A stretch of 64,000 bases of DNA from Nectonema munidae (lineage: Eukaryota; Nematomorpha; Nectonematoida; Nectonematidae), in NCBI GenBank assembly GCA_030549495.1, contig JAUIRK010000992.1:62001-126000 (forward strand). Reading direction: 5' to 3'. A model generated the notes under the pieces. It searched no databases and was not told the DNA's origin. It saw nothing but the letters and a program-made list of their open reading frames with translations. Position numbers and translations under genes: made by a program. Shown here one piece after another: positions 12,156 to 25,504 of the stretch. Positions within the stretch are counted from its first letter, which is position 1. The number at the start of each line of letters is the position of its first letter.

Positions 12156-14049
12156 TAGGAAAATATTTTATATAACTGTGCTATAAATTTTATTTGCTCC
12201 CCCTCCTTCTAATTGAATTTTTTGGATTCTTAGTCAAATTCCTACCTACGCTACTGCAAATATCACAAATAACGAATTGGAGCTTAGCATGGTGAGATTA
12301 GAGAATATATTATGATTTTTTTAACATTCAAATTGTTTATTATAGTACCCCTATAACATATAGATCAACGCATCTATCTCTTTTCAAAACGCAATAATTT
12401 ACCAAGTTTTCTTACTATTTTTATTATTTCAAATCAAACACGGAACAATTATAGAAAAGTATCAAATTAAAAACACTAAAATCTAGGTACACAATAATTT
12501 TGACCACGATGTCTCCCCATTTTTCTTAAATCAAATGAAACAATGAACAACTTTATTATAAATAAATTCAAAGTAATACACGAGAATGTAGCTATACTTC
12601 AAAATTTAAGTTAATTGAAAAAATAAACAATGCAGCAAACTTTGTTATAAAGAAATATCAGCACTAAATACATTCGAAATCTAGGAATAATGTATTTTAA
12701 TTTAAATGTTATAGATTGTAATGAATAAAATTTTGAGGGTAATTCATTCTTTTGAGATTTCGCAAGATTAATGACCAAATAATATAAGGGATTGTCTCTC
12801 GCTTGACGTTTTGGAAGATTATGTATATCCCTTATCAGGTACGAGGGGTACATAGACAAATGTTATTTATCCTCTAAAACTTTTTTAATCTAATGAAAAA
12901 TAATGAAATTATGGATGAGAGTTTGGAGAATACAGAATACGAAAACGACATTGAAGAAAAATTAAGTTTGGGATGAAGTACAAAATCAAGTTTTGGACGC
13001 AAATGATGACGGAAGTGATATAGAAATCTTTTCTGCTTTTGAAGATTCATCTTCCAATTATGTATCAAATGAGAGATGACGATATTGAAGAAAGTCCAGA
13101 TGTAGTTGACACATGTAATGGAATAAACAGGAGTAAAACTTCGCAAGGTATAATGTTAGATTGCAAAGAAATATTTGCACTGAAAATTCAAGAACTTTGA
13201 TTGAAACCCAGGATGAACTTGATTCATTTAACATTTTGCTGCCTATAGAAGTTAGAAGATATATTTAAAGATGTTTCAATCGGAAAGTAAAAGTGCTCAA
13301 ACGTTTACATCCACGTAAGTCTGAACGTGCCGTATATAACTATTTTAGGTATGATGAATTGGGCTCTTTTTTGCCTTTTGGATAAAATCTGCGGCAAATT
13401 GTGATAATTTTTTGATAAAAACGATTCTTGTCGTTTTTACAGAGCCTGCATAACCGAATGCAAAGATAATTTTGCATGAACAAATTTTATCAAGATAGAT
13501 TCTTATTTATTATTTATTTCAATAAGTTTATTATTATTTATTTATAAGTGGAATCGGATAAAATATTCAGGAAAAGAAAGAACATTTCTCTCATCAATTC
13601 ATCCTGCTTCTCCTCTTATACAATAATCAAATGTTGTGACAGCAATCTTTCTTTTAGTGATAGCAAGTGTGCTTTTATATAAGCGACGTCTATACTCAAA
13701 TCAACGAGAATATACAATAGTGAGTCAGTAAAGTCTTAAAAACGTCAGCAACAAATATAGCTACATAATGGTTCATATGTTCTTTTTCAAAGCAATAACG
13801 GCTCTTTTTTTAATCAATATTTGCCAATAGTATTTCGATGGAGAGCGTCAGTACAAGTCAATCGGTCAGCGATTACAAAACTGGATTAAATATAGAGGTG
13901 CACTTTCGGCAGGTTAAACTGTACATGCAAAAATTCGTTTGTTATAAAACTACATTTCTTACTCAGAAAAAAGCTAAATACACTTCAAAAAATTTATTAA
14001 TCCAATAATTTTCGATCAAAATTTAGAAATGTTTCGGCGGTATTCACCT
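12156..14049 (+). other. Gene-free stretch with a degenerate acidic coding relic
   Basis: Around 12900-13140 plus-strand frames give short acidic pieces (MDESLENTEYENDIEE, then ANDDGSDIEIFSAFEDSSS). Around 13190-13290 comes ETQDELDSFNILLPIEVRRY. Together they look like the N-terminus of an old transposase, perhaps piggyBac-like, but this is not certain. Frames are broken repeatedly. The rest is AT-rich with no feature seen. Confidence 0.3.
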
Positions 14050-14600
14050 TCTTTGAGGTAACTTTAAGAGTGGTTGGCATAATGGCACATTAACATTTTA
14101 GTGGACAAGGAAATTTGCAAGAACTGGCATTGCTGCGTGTATCAAGTGTATCAAAAGGATTGAGAAGAGGAATGGAGCATGAAGTGAAATGTGTGTAAAG
14201 TGAAAGCACAAACCAACTTTTTCTGCCTGACATAGTAACCGATAAAGAGAGGTTGGTGTTTTGCCATGTGCATCACACGCAGGATTATCGAGTTGATTGA
14301 CGTAGAGGCAGCGAAGTGGGACAACGTGTTGAGGAGAGGGTTTGGCGGCGACCAGCCATATTTCGTCCGTGAGTGAAGTCATCTGCGTGACTAAGGCACA
14401 ATCATCATATGAAATTTGTTTGGTTGTTGAGCTTCATTCATTGGTGTTGCAGTTGTGTGAATATGTGCAATTGCATTGCCGCCATATCTAAGTGTGATGC
14501 GCTACGATTATGATGCTCTCGAGTGCTCGTGTCGACGTCATGTGTTTGTTGTACCCTCAAAGTAAGCTCCTTTTCATTCTATAGACACTCAAGTACTGCA
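14050..14600. other. GC-richer island without an assigned gene
   Basis: This stretch is visibly richer in G and C than its flanks and contains CG-rich words (GGCGGCGACC, GTCGACGTCATG). A possible splice donor CCGTGAGTG lies near 14370. A 94-residue minus-strand ORF (14098-14382) has no recognisable domain. It could be a promoter or first exon of an unseen gene, or an unrecognised repeat. Confidence 0.25.
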
Positions 14601-15770
14601 AAAAGGGAAATTCTTACCCCCAAAACTCTGCACGCACCCGCTAAAATCTATGCGACTAGTATCCACAAAAAGCCGGTTAATTTTTAACACGAAAATAAAG
14701 ATACACCATTTTGCAATTAATATTAATTTTAATTATTCAGTTTAAACTTTTATTCAAAATAATTACTAACAGTATTAATTTTCGACCATTCTTGTCTTCT
14801 TCAGATAAATACAAACGTTAAATGCAAAGAGTAGAGTACCTTGTTTTCTACTATTTCCATTTAACCGGTGTCCTTATCTCAAAAAGACGAGAATGGGCCA
14901 AAATTAATTTGTTAGGAATTATTTTGAATAAAAAACTTTTACTTTTTATTCATACATTCTCACCAACATTTTTTATGTGGATAAAAATTTTTCACAAGAT
15001 AACGTTTTGACAGTGCGTACCTTCCATTTACTGTTCTCCCAGCTAGACTGCAATTTCTTTGACTCACACACAGCACGGGTGGCGATGATGCAAAAATCTT
15101 TCTAAGGGACAGTAAGAGTACATTTAAATGATCAATCATATAATTAAGATAAAACAAAATATTTTGTACCCACTTCCAATCCGCACTCAACCTCCTATCA
15201 AAAAATTGTTCCGCCTGTGCCCAGATGTGGAATGCCCACTAGTCTAATAGGCGCGTTTCATCGATTCTTTTGCATTTTATTATTTGCGCCAAAACTTTTA
15301 CGTCAAATGCTTTTTTCAAGCTTCAGAGAAATGCAATGCCTAACAGTCTATTTTAAAAGTGCTTAAACTTTGTTCAAACTTTTCATTTTATTGTGTATAT
15401 GAATTCAGTGATTAAAAGTAAAATAGTTTTTTTTCTTAGATTGTATATATTCCTAAATGTGAAGGAATTCATCCGTGAATTCTCAAAATTGGAGAAATCC
15501 GAATTCTTTATCCTTACTTCCAATTCACCATTTTGTCTGTCCTTATTACAAAATTATGACACTTCATGAAAAACATTTCTCAATTCTTGGCAATGTCTTG
15601 TCCTCAGGATTCAACACCCGATTTCAAATGGAAATTTAGAAAATTGTCATTTTCGTCTTCGTGTAAATTTTGTTATTTCAATAACATATCTTCCTAAAGT
15701 ATTTAGCTTATATTTTATATCATGTCACTTTCGATACAATTAATCACTCACAAAATGCAAAAAACATAAT

Positions 15771-15895
15771 ACTGCAAATCAAGTAAGTTTCGCGATTTTC
15801 AAGTTAAAAAAAGTTCGTGTAGTGTTATTTTCGCTAGGAAAAATATATTTTCAAAATCATCCTCATATGGTATGCCAATTTTTCTCAAAAAGAAT
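15771..15895 (+). repeat. Dispersed repeat, copy 2 (partner at 4015-4145)
   Basis: Shares ordered words with the copy at 4015: ACTGCAAATCAAG, TTTTCAAGTTA, GTTATTTTCGC and TTTTCAAAATCATCCTCATA. Confidence 0.55.
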
Positions 15896-17394
15896 TTCAG
15901 AAGAAAATAAGAATATTACGAAAATTTTATGATTAAATTCCTTTTAAACCAAAACATGCTCTAAAATGAGCGATCCTATTTTGTAAGTTTACTTTTTTTT
16001 TTATTATTTATTGAATTGTAATCTGCTTTTTAATTCAATTTTAATCTTCTTGGTTCGCTAACTTTTTCATTTTTGCTTAAATATGTTTTGTTCTTTTTTT
16101 TTATTTTGGCTAATTAACTCAATAACTATAATTTATTGAATTGACAAAATTACATTTCCAACTAAAAACTTCATTGGATTAAAAAACCAACTAGTGTAAC
16201 TGAATTGCAAAAATTTTATATTCGATCGAATCAAATCGTAGCATTTAATTAAACCAATATTGGATTCAAGAATGTGCAAATTATTCCTGTGTTTTAATCA
16301 TATTTTATAAACACTTCAGTTCACCCATGAAAATGACATGACCAAATCTTTCCATCACTTCAATCATAATTGTATAAGCAGGCAGGCAACCTTTAAATAT
16401 TTATCAAAATATACGCAACAAAATATGATGTTATATATTTAAATGAAGTAATGTGTATATTTGACTTAAAAAAAATCAATTTTCCCTTATAGGTGTAGTA
16501 TTATTTATTTGCTTGATCTCTTAAGGTAATAATAATATTACTTTCTTTCTATAACTTTCACTATTACTTGCTCTTCGCTAGATTACATTACACAAAAGAT
16601 GTTTTATTAATTTTATTACCCATGTTGGATTGGAGGAGATAAATTCTCTTTTATACAGATATTTATTGACGTAAACTCACTCAAGTAGCTTTTGTAAAAT
16701 TGTCCAGATTCATGTCATAGGCGTGGTTCTAGGAATTTTTGATGGGTAGCTCAGATATATAGAAAATTGATCAATCTTCATCCATGATAGGACAGTGCAT
16801 GTACTGATAACTAATCTTTTTATCACGATATTTAAACTGAAGTAAAAATAAAAAGTTACAAAAGAAATAACCAAGTGATATTTTTTTCAATTTTTCAAAT
16901 TTTACGGCATTAAGACAAACTTGTAGTTTGCTGTATCCAAAAATTATGCCGATCCCATTATAATGTCAACAGCTTCAATTTAGAGACCTCTAATCGCGTA
17001 TCTTTATTATGTGTTACAAAAGCTAGCTAAAAATAACGTAACACGAAAATGTCCTTTGCAAAAAAAGTGTGTGAATAAAATATTTATGTTTAATGTAAAA
17101 AAATGATTCGCAAATGATTACTTCAACATCTGTCCTACACCAAAGAGATGGGAAAAGTGGTCGTCAATGCACGAACTTTACGTATAAAAATAAACTAAGA
17201 TTCATGGACAAAGATATGGAAAATATTTCACTTCCTTTTTGAGCAGGTACTATTGCACAGTCAATCTTAAAAAAGTATAATGAAAAATAAAATTTAAATG
17301 TATTGTTTGTCACTTTGATTGAAAGCATTGTCGGTGTCGTAATAATGGAGGAGAAAAACATTGAAAAAATTGGTTACAATCAATAATGTCTGGG

Positions 17395-17432
17395 TTAGCG
17401 GGTTTGTCGGATAAACGAGGTTTGACTATACT
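17395..17432 (-). repeat. Solo Tigger/pogo-like terminal repeat
   Basis: The plus strand reads GTCGGATAAACGAGGTTTGAC; its reverse complement GTCAAACCTCGTTTATCCGAC is very close to Tigger/pogo termini. No partner end or transposase was found, so this is an orphan end. Confidence 0.5.
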
Positions 17433-20314
17433 TCATCCAAACTACTCCAATAAAAATGAAAAACGCAAACAGAAAAGCTGTTTCACATATATGCTAGTCT
17501 TTATCTTTGCTGGGCTTTATTTTACTTTTTTATAGTTTACTCTTCAGATTTTCTTTCTTTCTCTGGAGGAAGGCACTGCGCTCCTCCATCCCACCTCTGG
17601 CCCCATGATCATTGGGTCGCGTAACTTTGCTGTTGCCTGAGTGGCCTATAGTTGCAATGTCAGCAGTTAGACTGTTTGTCCTAATCTGGCTATTGCTCTC
17701 TTTTTAAAAAAGTTTCTTAATTTTTCATTATAAAAATTGAGCATCTCTTTTTCAGAGTTTACGTGCCTGTTTGTCTTCCAAAAGAAAATACAATTATTTA
17801 TGGACATGATTTTCTTGAGAACAAAAATTGCAGAGTCCTACTGCTATGTAGCGTGCAGTTGCCTATAAACCAACTTAGCTTGCTTATTTATCGATGGAGG
17901 ATCAAACAACTACCTAACTAAAAAAAATAAAGAGGCCGAATTGTTTCTGAACCATTTTCATACAGACAAAGCGCATAAATCCATGATTTTTTTGCATCAA
18001 AATTAGTTAGGATAGTGAAAAATCAGGAACAATGCTTAAAGAAGGTAAAAAATACAAGTAAACAGTAGATCCTTTATAGCGCAGGATCCAAAAAAAAAGG
18101 CAGAAGGGTCTTGGCTTTCGTTTTTTATAGTCATATAACACGTGTTCCAGTAGATCCGTTATAACACTGAGCATTTATAACCCGGGTTCGTGGCTTGGAC
18201 CCCGCCATTCGCGGCTTAAAGAATTTATAGTAAAATGTTTGTTTTATTTGCTACAAATATGCTTTTAACGACTTTTTATTTTTTATATTTTAGTTAGAAA
18301 TTGTTCGCATACTTCCGTTGGATATTACAAGTTTAACAAGTTAACATCTTGTTAACAAATGTTAAATGTATTGAATTGACAAAAAATACAATTTTGTAAT
18401 GCTAAGTTAATAAATAACAACAATTTGCCAAGTTTTAAATGTTTATCTATATGTCTTTTAACTATACAAAGTAAGAACAAAAATGTTTAAACTGGAAAAT
18501 ATCCTATTTTACATATTTTTGCTCAAGAGTTAAATTACTGAATTTCTTATCTTATGCACTTTACGTAAGTGGTGGGGAAACCCGCGCTCGCTAGCCAAAT
18601 TGTGCACACGAGGCCTTTTTATAGCGCTCGCACACTGATATACCCGTATGTTAAAAAATCAAGTAATTTTTCACCTATTAAATTCTATCATTCCACAGTT
18701 AGAAAAACTCATATTCATTTATTTATAAGGAAAGCTTAACTTAGACGTAAACGCCTCTTGACTTCCTTTGCTTGGCATAAATCTTTCGATAGATCGTAAG
18801 TTGCTTCATAGTACACCTTTTTTTTATTATAAGAAACTAGTTATCATTCACCTTCAAATTTGAAACTTATTATTCGGACCAAGATTTTGGCTGTAGGCGT
18901 ACGTTTTGGCAACCCCATTTTTCACGGTTGGACCTTTAGGCCAAAGATGTTTTTGGAATAATTTAACTTGTTACTTAGCTTTTTTTGTCATTTGATATTT
19001 TACTATGGAAAGCACTCTAATGTATGTACAACTGATGAAAAAAGCCATCCACAATATCAAGTGAATAAAAAGTAGATAACAAGTTAAACACAAGTTCAAA
19101 AACATATTTGGCCAATGGGTCCTTCCGGGGAAAATCTGTTACTCGATTTTAGCAGGCTTCATTTTAATTCCAGAAATTGTTAAAGCTCTTTACAAGAAAG
19201 CCATGGCATATCCTGCTTAGCGTTTGTGTGCATAATTATGAGATTAAAAATATCAAAAACAAGACATTGGAAAATTAAGAAAATTTCTCTTTTGTAAATT
19301 TATTTTGCTAAGAAATTATTACTACTCCTTTATTTTGTGTTTCTTGTATAAAAAGTCCAATTTAATTTGTTATCGGTCATTTTTGATTCCAAAAACGCAG
19401 TGGAAAAATTATGATCAAACAACACACACTTTTTGAAGCAGCACATATGTCAACTGTGATTTAGATGCGAGTGCACACTCAGAAGATGTGTTTTTATTAG
19501 AAGTGGCGCAGCTGTTTAAATAATATTTCCTCTCAAATGAAGAGTCACATAATGGCGCAATCACTTACTTACTTACTTTAATAATAAGGAGATGAATTCG
19601 ACTTTTCATAAGATGCATGTATCTCCTCTTCTTTGAAATTGGCGCCATTTACGACTTTCTAATTCCATTGACTTGTGTGCATAGTAAATTTGAAAATGAG
19701 AGAGAATTGCATATCACTACTGTAACACTCTACTCTACTCTACTCATTTCCAAAATGATTCTATTCGACGTAATGGAACTAATAAATCACTTATGCAAGT
19801 ATAATTAAAAAATTGCACTTTTCCTTTGTACGAGAATGCACATTGCAAAGTATGTGAACACATATTTATTTATTTATATCATTTATATTTATGTAGATAT
19901 TCTCTGAAAGCGCAAAGAATTTCTCCAACAATTTTCATATCTCTTTCTCCCTCTCTGTCATACCTATTCCTAAAATTGCGATAAGTAAGCTTCTATTCCA
20001 TCTTTTTTCCAAAAAATTGAAAGTTTCGGGCCTATCAAGGTGGCCGAAAACGCATTTTTTTAAACCAGGGCTGGGGAGAGTGGGTCAGATTCGGTGTAGT
20101 CAGAAATTTAAAATTTATGGGGTGTGTATCTAATAAAATTTAGCAGTAGAAGTTGGATTTTTTAAGTGTTTTTTAAATAATTTTTTTGTTCATTTTTTGT
20201 GAGTACGTGTAAACTAACATACTAAGTTGGAATTTGATATTTTGCATCGGATTTCACAAGCCTACCACCTTTCAGGCCCAACGGGAAGGTCAATTTTGGG
20301 GCATTTAAGGGGTA

Positions 20315-20460
20315 GTGAGTAAGGTTGGTTAGATACTGGGTTTCGATAACTCAAGGTCTTTGGTTTGATCCCGCATCAAGCCTACTTTCTTCATAGTGTC
20401 TCAATGATAACACCTCACTGTACCCTTATCATTACCTTTACCTATCTTATGTCTGAAAAC
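20315..20460 (+). repeat. tRNA-derived SINE, copy B
   Basis: Begins GTGAGTAAGGTTGGTTAG (A-box-like), then TTTCGATAACTCAAGGTC and a B-box-like GGTTTGATCC at 20362-20371. The 3' body has ACCCTTATCATTACCTTTAC, comparable with copy C at 38330. The B box carries C-to-T relative to the other copies, in line with an old, decayed CpG. Confidence 0.65.
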
Positions 20461-21639
20461 ATTGTAGCTTGGGGATATTTCTTTCCATCTAAAAAAAAGT
20501 TTTTGAAAAATTAAAGTGTTTCATGCGATCTCCTATGGCTTTTCTTGAGTTTGTTAATAAAAGATAAGTTTTTATTATTTGTTGCATTTGGCATCATTAA
20601 TTAAATGACGTTTAATGGACCCTCTAAGAATTGACAGAAACTCCTTGTTAAGACGATCATCGCAATTTTATCTCTTTTTTTTTTATAAAAAACTAATTCA
20701 AAAATAATATTACTCAAATACACACTATATAGCATTATCGCCTTAGAAACTTTAACTTCATTGAAGACAGATAACACTCAATATTCTTGATAATATTTTT
20801 GGCATTAAAAAAATATAACACAAAGTATACAACAAATTTTCCTTCTACAAAAATATTCATACGCAGCGATTGATTCTATGCCATTTAAATTTGACGTTAG
20901 AAATCTTAAAATTTTTGCAGATTATTATCGAGCAACTTTCAATACTCAAGGTAGAACTTCACTTTTTCGGTTTCCTATAAAAAAAGAAAGTATATGGCAT
21001 GTAAAATGGCTGTTTTTTGAATGGATATCGTATATATAACTTTTAAGTAATTGGCGGTGATCTGTGGATAGATAAGATTTTAAAAGGAATTTTAGTATGA
21101 AACATATAGCAAATAAGAAAATGATAGCCAGGTGTTTTTTTGAATTAATCCCTATCTAGACATACAGTTTATTTCTTTTTTCAAAAGAAAAAATTTAAAT
21201 ACTAAACAGCAAAGTTAGATAACACAATTTGGAAAATAGATTGCCCATGTAAAATAGTTAAATATGACTAAATGTGTTATTAGTCGAATAAATAAAAAAG
21301 GACCAATTACACGGACTTGAAGTAAAAAAAGGAGAGCTTAAAGTAAAAATGCTGTATATATTTTTTTAATTTGTATTTATAGAAAATGGAAATATATGAG
21401 CTAAACATCTGCACCGTCTATTCGATATCGTGTTGAAGGAAATTGATATCTATTGATATCGTGTCAAATACCTGCTTAATTCTTTCGTTTGCCTTCCAAA
21501 TTTCTTTGACGACTTAAAAAAAGGGTAAATAATCCCTTGAGGCTTAGAATTATTATTAGTCTAATCATCGACTTTCTTTTTCATTGGAATTGTGTGCATT
21601 TTAAGAGAAATTATTCACTTCTTTGAAAAACAGTTCTTA
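20461..21639. other. Gene-free AT-rich stretch
   Basis: No credible gene was seen. Around 20935-21020 a frame gives RTSLFRFPIKKESIW, faintly like the middle of a THAP domain; with no Cys pair in place it is not called. Confidence 0.4.
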
Positions 21640-22090
21640 GGAAAATGACTTCAAAGATGCAATTGCTGTCATGACGAAGAATGTGATGCTACGATAGTGA
21701 AGGAAAAATGAAAATAATCAAATAAATGCTAAACTCTCTCACAGACGCAAATAATTACGGAGGCGAAAAGATCCTTTAAAACTTGGATAAAAAAAAGTGT
21801 GGATTTGTTCTTTCAGTCAAAACATGACTCGAAAGCTTTGAATCAACTTCCCGCAATTTTTATAAGTTATTCTAGCGCCAATTTTGAACGCTCATTTTCA
21901 AAAACTGGCATCTCTAAATAAACTTTCTAAACTTCTGCTATTTCACAAATGTGATTTTGTGCTTTCGTTGAAGTCCATTCTTTGCAGTAAATATGGGTAT
22001 ACCCAAGAATCGTGCTTTATGAAAAGTGTATTGATTTGGAAACAACTTAAAACGCAATGTATTCATTCCCCCTTACATTGAATAATATCA
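21640..22090 (+). pseudogene. hAT transposase C-terminal relic
   Basis: Around 21770-21940 the plus strand encodes PLKTWIKK, then SKHDSKALNQLPAIFISYS followed by SANFERSFSKTGIS. The 'S-A-x-x-E-R-x-F-S-K-x-G' word is the hallmark of the hAT C-terminal dimerisation domain. The reading is interrupted by stops and at least one frame change, so it is a fossil. No transposon ends were located. Confidence 0.55.
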
Positions 22091-24851
22091 TTTTGACAAA
22101 ATAATTACATTTTGGAATAGTTATTTTTTATAGTCATATTTATTTTAAATATTTTCCATCATCATTACATGGAACCCATCATCATCCTGCATTCATTATG
22201 TGCACCATTCTTACCCATATCGTCAACAGCTACTACATTATCTCATCATCATCTCTGACTCTTCACTCTGAAATTTTGTCAAAAGTAGTCCTACTATTTT
22301 TTCTTTCTTCAAAGACTAACAACGTTCTGATATTTTCCAATTATAAAATGCACACTTTTCGCACTTCAAAGGAGGAAGGGAGTTTTGAGCGAAGGAGAAA
22401 ATAAAATATTTAGCTTGAATTTTAATGATTTCATTACTCGAGTTTTTTTAGATTTGTGCCCACTTTTCATACTGACTCCTATTCGCCTTGTCACGTACAC
22501 GTAAAGTGCTCATTATATCAAATCATAAATGGCATCTTTGCCATTATGCTAATTTCTAATCACAGATCTCTTTGTTTTGATCTATTTCTGAAATTGGATA
22601 TCCCACATATTTCCTCATTTGCATAATTATTGCTCATCCTTTAAAAAGTTCAATTCAGAAAGTTTGTGACATGAAATAGTACTTATATTTAATTTGCCTC
22701 TTCCCTGCTCGTTCTTCTCCACTTTGTCACGTTTACAAAAAATTCCTTCTTCTAGCTTTTCTGTACTCACAAAAATGAATTAATTGCTTGATCGCACTTC
22801 TCAGAAACATTGGAATCTCTTATTGCGTGTTCTGGAGCCAGGATAAATAAACAAAATTATGGGAAACAGAGTAACTATTTTAATACTCCTATGTAACGTA
22901 TTTTTTCCAAGAAAGTGTATTTAAGCACGCACATACTTCGTCATTACAACGAGCAATTAAGTTTATGTAAACTTATTCATTCTTTCTAGCCGTCAGAAAA
23001 TCACCCCCAAACTTCCACTTCTTGATATATCTTTGATTCAGTAGCGGATTCACAGTAACCGAATGATTTACAAACGTGGACTATCTAATAAAAAAATTCA
23101 GAAAAAAACTTTTATAACTGCAAATAGAAAATATATAAACTCTAAAATTTATCTTTAGCAAAATTGCCTTAATTAATTAGGTAATAATTAGTTCCGGGCA
23201 ATTAAAATTTTGAGAGAATTTGGAGTTAGAGATCACTTGAATTCGGCAAACTTCTCAAAAAAAATTTAAAAGGAACTTTTATTTATTTATTTATTAAGAA
23301 AAAGCTTTTATAGAATCTAAAAAATTTGCATCATTTTTCTATACAATTGGCGGACCTACGAAAATGCGATAATGTTTGAATGATAGACTACTTTTTCAGT
23401 TTATGAAAATAAATTATTTTCTATTTTTGAAACTGTTTTTTCGTGTTTTGCAAATAAATAGATTAAAATATAGAAAAACCAGAAGAAAGGAGATGGAAAG
23501 ATGATAAGTTTTCTTAATGCCCTTTTCAGAATGTGCAGAAAAGATCATTCAGAATGAAAATCCAAAAAAAGCTTTTTCACTAGATGCCGTGCTTCGAAAC
23601 GGCAGATTTAACCCCTCCCCCTAATTAATGCACACACCTCTTTTCCTATTCTGAATGACTTATTTTAATGTGAAATTTAACACTTTATAACCTTAATGCA
23701 TATATATTGTATATCATACTGTTTATATTTATTCCATCATAAATCGTGCATTCTGATGAAGATGGCGACGCCAAAGATATACAACGACTGCTATCCATCA
23801 AAGAGCCCATGTTCGTTTTGTGGAAGGAAGGAATAATATTCATATGTAAGGCATATAGCATGCATGCATGCATGATCTCACCCATAAAACTCCTATTTCA
23901 ATAAACACGCGCCGTGTAAGTAAGTAGCTATGCAGATGATGATGATCATAAGGGATATTTCAGTCGTCGTCGTCGGTACGTGCATTTAGTCTTCGCGAAA
24001 TGCGTAATGGTTACACGAAACGACTAAAAATGGGAACGACAGGCATTTCACGAAATTACTTAGAACACAGCTTGCCTGAAACATTAAATATAAAGAGTAA
24101 ACAAAGAAACAATTGTATAATGATGATGTAATGAGTAAGCGTGCTTCTTGAGCTCTCTTTCTTCACGCAGCAGCAGCATACATTGCGGTGCTAATGTGTT
24201 GTGGATGGATGATATACCTGTAGGTGAGTGAAGCTTGGTATAAAACAACACGGAGAGGTTTTGATCGGAAACAAAATCGCAAGCAATGGGTAGAAGTTGT
24301 GGCATTTAATAAGGAAACGTCTCTTACCCGTTTCATCGTTTTTTTACATTCACTCTTCCTACATATTTGTGCTTCTACAATTAGCTCTGAAGGTAATTTG
24401 ATACTTTACATTTGAATAAATAAAATCGCTTTTCTTCTGAGTTTATACTTTTATAAAATCTTTAAGTATAATCTCAAACTCCAAAATGAATAAATTCACA
24501 GTCAAACTATTTTCAATATCCTCACAATTCTCATTCTCAAACTATAATAATTTTGTCTTGTACAAGAAAATCACGATAGACATAATTTAATTTGTTTACA
24601 TTTAATAATTTTTAACCAATTAAATTACGTAATTAAATTTTGACTATTCCAATGAACTGCCAAAATCTTGGATCTGATTTGCTAAAATCGAATCGTTTTT
24701 AACCGTTCCCAAATATTATATTTAATCTATAGTTACGAGCATTACCCCGTATAACTAGTAAGTTAATTATTGAATTGTAGTTAATTAAAATGTACTCTAT
24801 ACTTCTAATTATAATATGCATTTTGATTTAAATTATGAATGTTTACTTTAG
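22091..24851. other. Gene-free stretch
   Basis: No exon or transposon was recognised. Small ORFs here show no domain and no splice logic. The part near 23900-24060 is somewhat GC-richer with several CG words and could be regulatory, but nothing specific can be named. Confidence 0.45.
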
Positions 24852-25504
24852 GGAATTATTTTCTATGCTTTGTTGTCAGCTTGTTCAACGATATTTTTGA
24901 TCCATAATACCAGGGTAGTCATGGGGTCTAGGAATCAAGAGGGAAAAATACACAGCAGTGTTAACACCTTGGCTCAATACTCATTTACTTCATACTTATA
25001 TTTTTGTTTGCAATGTCAATTACATTATCAATTTTTTGAGCTATGCCTGTTTACAACCGTGTTTTCCAAGTCAGTCTTCTTTGGCGCTTGGCGGTCTGCA
25101 ATTTTAGAACATTTAACTTATTTTGAAGTGTTCTTTACCTTACTCACCTATCAACATGATGACTTCTTACAAATTCAACTTACTAATTCCTTTGCTGCGC
25201 CTCTAGGTGCGAGTTCAATGCTTATAATTGCGTGTTTTAATGATGTGCACGGAAAGGTTTGAACTCTGAATAAAACAAACATCCCAAGCTTATTTTTACA
25301 GTGTATTCCAGTGCTGATATCGAGGAATGAGTTTTCTATTTTCGCTCACAACCACACTTTCGCGTACCGCTGCAATTACATATATGTTTTGACTTTTGAT
25401 GGTCAAGAAATTTTAAGTATATTTGTATGTATATCATTTTTAGTTCTATTTCTTGTATTTTTTGCACATATAAGGATAAAAAATTTAGGACGCTTTTTTA
25501 TATA
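24852..25504 (+). CDS. Candidate two-exon membrane protein, 5' end not found
   Basis: An open segment follows an acceptor-like TTTACTTTAG at 24842-24851 and runs to GGAAAG at 25256. It is followed by a 45-bp GT-AG candidate intron (25257-25301, GTTTGA to TTTTTACAG). Removing it keeps the frame (phase 0) and joins a 67-residue segment that ends at a stop at 25502-25504. The joined product is about 200 residues and Cys- and Phe-rich. A strong hydrophobic segment near the C-terminus (LSIFVCISFLVLFLVFFAHI) is followed by basic residues, suggesting a type I membrane protein. No family was recognised, and the first exon with a start codon was not found. It could be a chance reading frame in AT-rich DNA. 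Confidence 0.25.

Larger units (their letters stand above)
14601..20314. other. Gene-free AT-rich stretch
   Basis: No credible exon was recognised. It contains copy 2 of a dispersed repeat (15771-15895), a Tigger-like terminus (17395-17432) and a pair of related motifs at 18064 and 18150 (CAGTAGATCCTTTATAGCGC and CCAGTAGATCCGTTATAAC) that may belong to an undefined short transposon. A short (CTTA)n run lies at about 19563-19578. Ordinary intergenic sequence otherwise. Confidence 0.5.

Noticed and set aside
12873-13300. A confident piggyBac transposase call
   Set aside because: Only an acidic N-terminal-like stretch is visible. No catalytic block, TTAA ends or Cys-rich C-terminus were found.
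14098-14382. 94-codon minus-strand ORF in the GC-richer island
   Set aside because: No domain, no neighbouring exons with splice logic, and no start context; kept only as part of the island note.
6414-17432. A single large Tigger element from 6414 to 17432
   Set aside because: The two ends are inversely oriented but differ in sequence, are 11 kb apart, and no Tigger transposase lies between. They are treated as separate orphan ends.
20935-21020. Possible THAP domain piece (LFRFPIKKESIW)
   Set aside because: The zinc-binding Cys and His residues are not in place and the frame is short.
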